From positions 19,253 to 83,252 of the forward strand of contig JABDMU010000076.1 in NCBI GenBank assembly GCA_013001285.1: a DNA stretch of 64,000 nt, written 5' to 3'. Shown in pieces: positions 62,952 through 64,000 of the stretch. Numbering within the stretch: position 1 is the first letter of the stretch; the number at the start of each line of letters is the position of its first letter. The stretch is from Flavobacteriaceae bacterium (GTDB lineage Bacteria > Bacteroidota > Bacteroidia > Flavobacteriales > Flavobacteriaceae). The notes under the pieces are model-generated. The model did not search any database. It was not told where the DNA came from and saw only the letters and a program-made list of their open reading frames with translations. Position numbers and translations under genes: made by a program.

Positions 62952-64000
62952 CTACTGTGCAACCGGCTTTAAAATCGCTGTGCGAATCGCCTGCTCAATG
63001 TCCTTAATGAGATCCTTCCGGTTTTCAATACCCAAAGAAAAACGAATCAAATTATCGCCTATCCCTTGTGCATGACGGTCTTCTGGTGACAATAATGAAT
63101 GTGAAGCTTCCGCAGGTAAGATCATTGTACTTTCAATGCCTGCCAAACTCATCGAGGGTTTGATCATTTTTAGTGCGTTCAAAAAAGCCTTGGCATCAAC
63201 ACCTTCCACCAGATCAAAAGAGACAATAGCACCATAACCTTTCATTTGCTGTTTGGCTAAAGCATGATCAGGATGCTCCTTTAATCCCGGATAATAGACC
63301 TTGGCGATAGCCTCATGCTTATTCAAATATTTTGCCATTTTTCTGGCATTCTTCATCTGGGCTTTGACACGCAATCCCATGGTCTTCATACTACGTTCTA
63401 AAAGCCATACGGTAAAATCACTCAGACTGCCACCTAGGTTTTTCGACAAGCTCCAAATGGTATCCATATGTTTTTGAGTACTGGCAACTGCACCAGCGCA
63501 GATATCAGAATGCCCACCAAAATACTTGGTCGCCGAATGGATCACCACATCAATGCCAAAATCGATAGGCCGCTGTACTACTGGCGAGGCAAAGGTGTTG
63601 TCAATGACAGAGATCACCCCTTTCTGTTGCGCCAAATCACCAATAGCCTTAAGATCAACAAGCTTCAATAATGGATTCGAAGGCGTTTCGATATAGATCA
63701 TTTTTGTGTTGGCCTGAAAAGCATTTTCAAAATCTTCAACCTTTAAGCCTTCTGTAAAAGTATACTCTATTTTATAGGATTCGAAGTGTTCTTCTATTAA
63801 ATTTCGGGTACCACCGTAAATATCGTTTTGCACCACCACATGATCGCCCGACTTCAAAAAAGCCAGCAAGGTCGTGCTTATGGCCGCCATCCCAGAGCCA
63901 AAGATCATGGCCGCTTCAGCATGTTCTAATGCAGCAACCTTTTTCGATAAATGCTCCTGATTCGGGGTGTTAAAATAACGCGGGTAGCGCTTCACATCCA
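62952..64000 (-). CDS. Trans-sulfuration PLP enzyme (cystathionine gamma-synthase/lyase family), 5' end beyond the window
   Basis: 349 residues are visible and the frame continues off the right edge, so the true start (about 40 residues earlier in the family) is not seen. [14 protein letters not shown] and the [18 protein letters not shown] segment shape the cofactor site; [12 protein letters not shown] carries the Asp, and the Schiff-base lysine is in [12 protein letters not shown]. The C-terminus [21 protein letters not shown] is regular. It catalyses a gamma-replacement or elimination in cysteine/methionine metabolism; synthase and lyase cannot be told apart here. It differs from the enzyme at 13080-14303. 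Confidence 0.9.
   Translation of the reverse strand, partial: DVKRYPRYFNTPNQEHLSKKVAALEHAEAAMIFGSGMAAISTTLLAFLKSGDHVVVQNDIYGGTRNLIEEHFESYKIEYTFTEGLKVEDFENAFQANTKMIYIETPSNPLLKLVDLKAIGDLAQQKGVISVIDNTFASPVVQRPIDFGIDVVIHSATKYFGGHSDICAGAVASTQKHMDTIWSLSKNLGGSLSDFTVWLLERSMKTMGLRVKAQMKNARKMAKYLNKHEAIAKVYYPGLKEHPDHALAKQQMKGYGAIVSFDLVEGVDAKAFLNALKMIKPSMSLAGIESTMILPAEASHSLLSPEDRHAQGIGDNLIRFSLGIENRKDLIKDIEQAIRTAILKPVAQ

Overview
The window reads as chromosome of a marine-type member of the Flavobacteriaceae (phylum Bacteroidota). The DNA is AT-rich. Many genes carry the Bacteroidota promoter signature TTG-N19/20-TAnnTTTG, with exact copies before lpdA, tRNA-Ser and tRNA-His. Ribosome binding sites are poor. 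There is a type IX secretion sorting domain, a hybrid two-component system (HTCS), a bacillithiol gene (bshB1) and Bacteroidota-style lipoproteins. No phage, plasmid, transposase or CRISPR genes were seen.

Layout. 1-7.7 kb: housekeeping genes, namely the start of an aldehyde dehydrogenase, the pabB-tilS-ade operon, a DEAD-box helicase, a TM-helix/MscS-like channel, and an ECF sigma factor with a small partner. 8-20 kb: a TPR lipoprotein, lpdA, an ankyrin protein, an Lrp regulator with a CPBP membrane protein, a divergent methionine gamma-lyase-type enzyme, a YdjM-like membrane protein, nhaC and katG. 20-28 kb: a fasciclin protein, tpx-dgkA, ftsK, a LolA-like carrier, an LptF/LptG permease, and a RibB protein whose GTP cyclohydrolase II half has lost its zinc cysteines.

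28-41.6 kb is the most distinctive part. Two large paralogous surface-fibre proteins have YadA-type head repeats and a C-terminal S74 chaperone domain. They are accompanied by a 43-residue remnant of a third copy, a 46-residue ORF upstream and a secreted protein downstream. Next come a 1300-residue HTCS and a second operon encoding a secreted repeat protein and a type IX secretion cargo. The promoters of both operons carry the same direct repeat, TGTAACA-N14-TGTAACA (21-bp period), each 30 bp from a -7-like box. This predicts that the HTCS between them controls both operons as one surface-protein regulon.

41.6-51.5 kb: a DUF3857/transglutaminase protein, a DegT-family aminotransferase, a nitroreductase, a TauE/SafE transporter and a large FG-GAP/ASPIC lipoprotein. 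51.6-52.6 kb: tRNA-Ser and a dense field of intergenic repeats. 52.7-60.5 kb: a beta-barrel protein, a sulfur-handling operon (sulfide:quinone oxidoreductase-like, TusE/DsrC-like, DsrE-like) with a universal stress protein and shared operator-like palindromes, then a DUF3108 protein and two M28 peptidases. 60.5-64 kb: a mosaic of palindromic repeats in which a GIY-YIG nuclease gene lies between two 140-bp direct repeats. This is followed by tRNA-His with nested inverted repeats at its 3' end, bshB1, and a trans-sulfuration enzyme cut by the window edge.

All calls come from reading the sequence; no database search was run.
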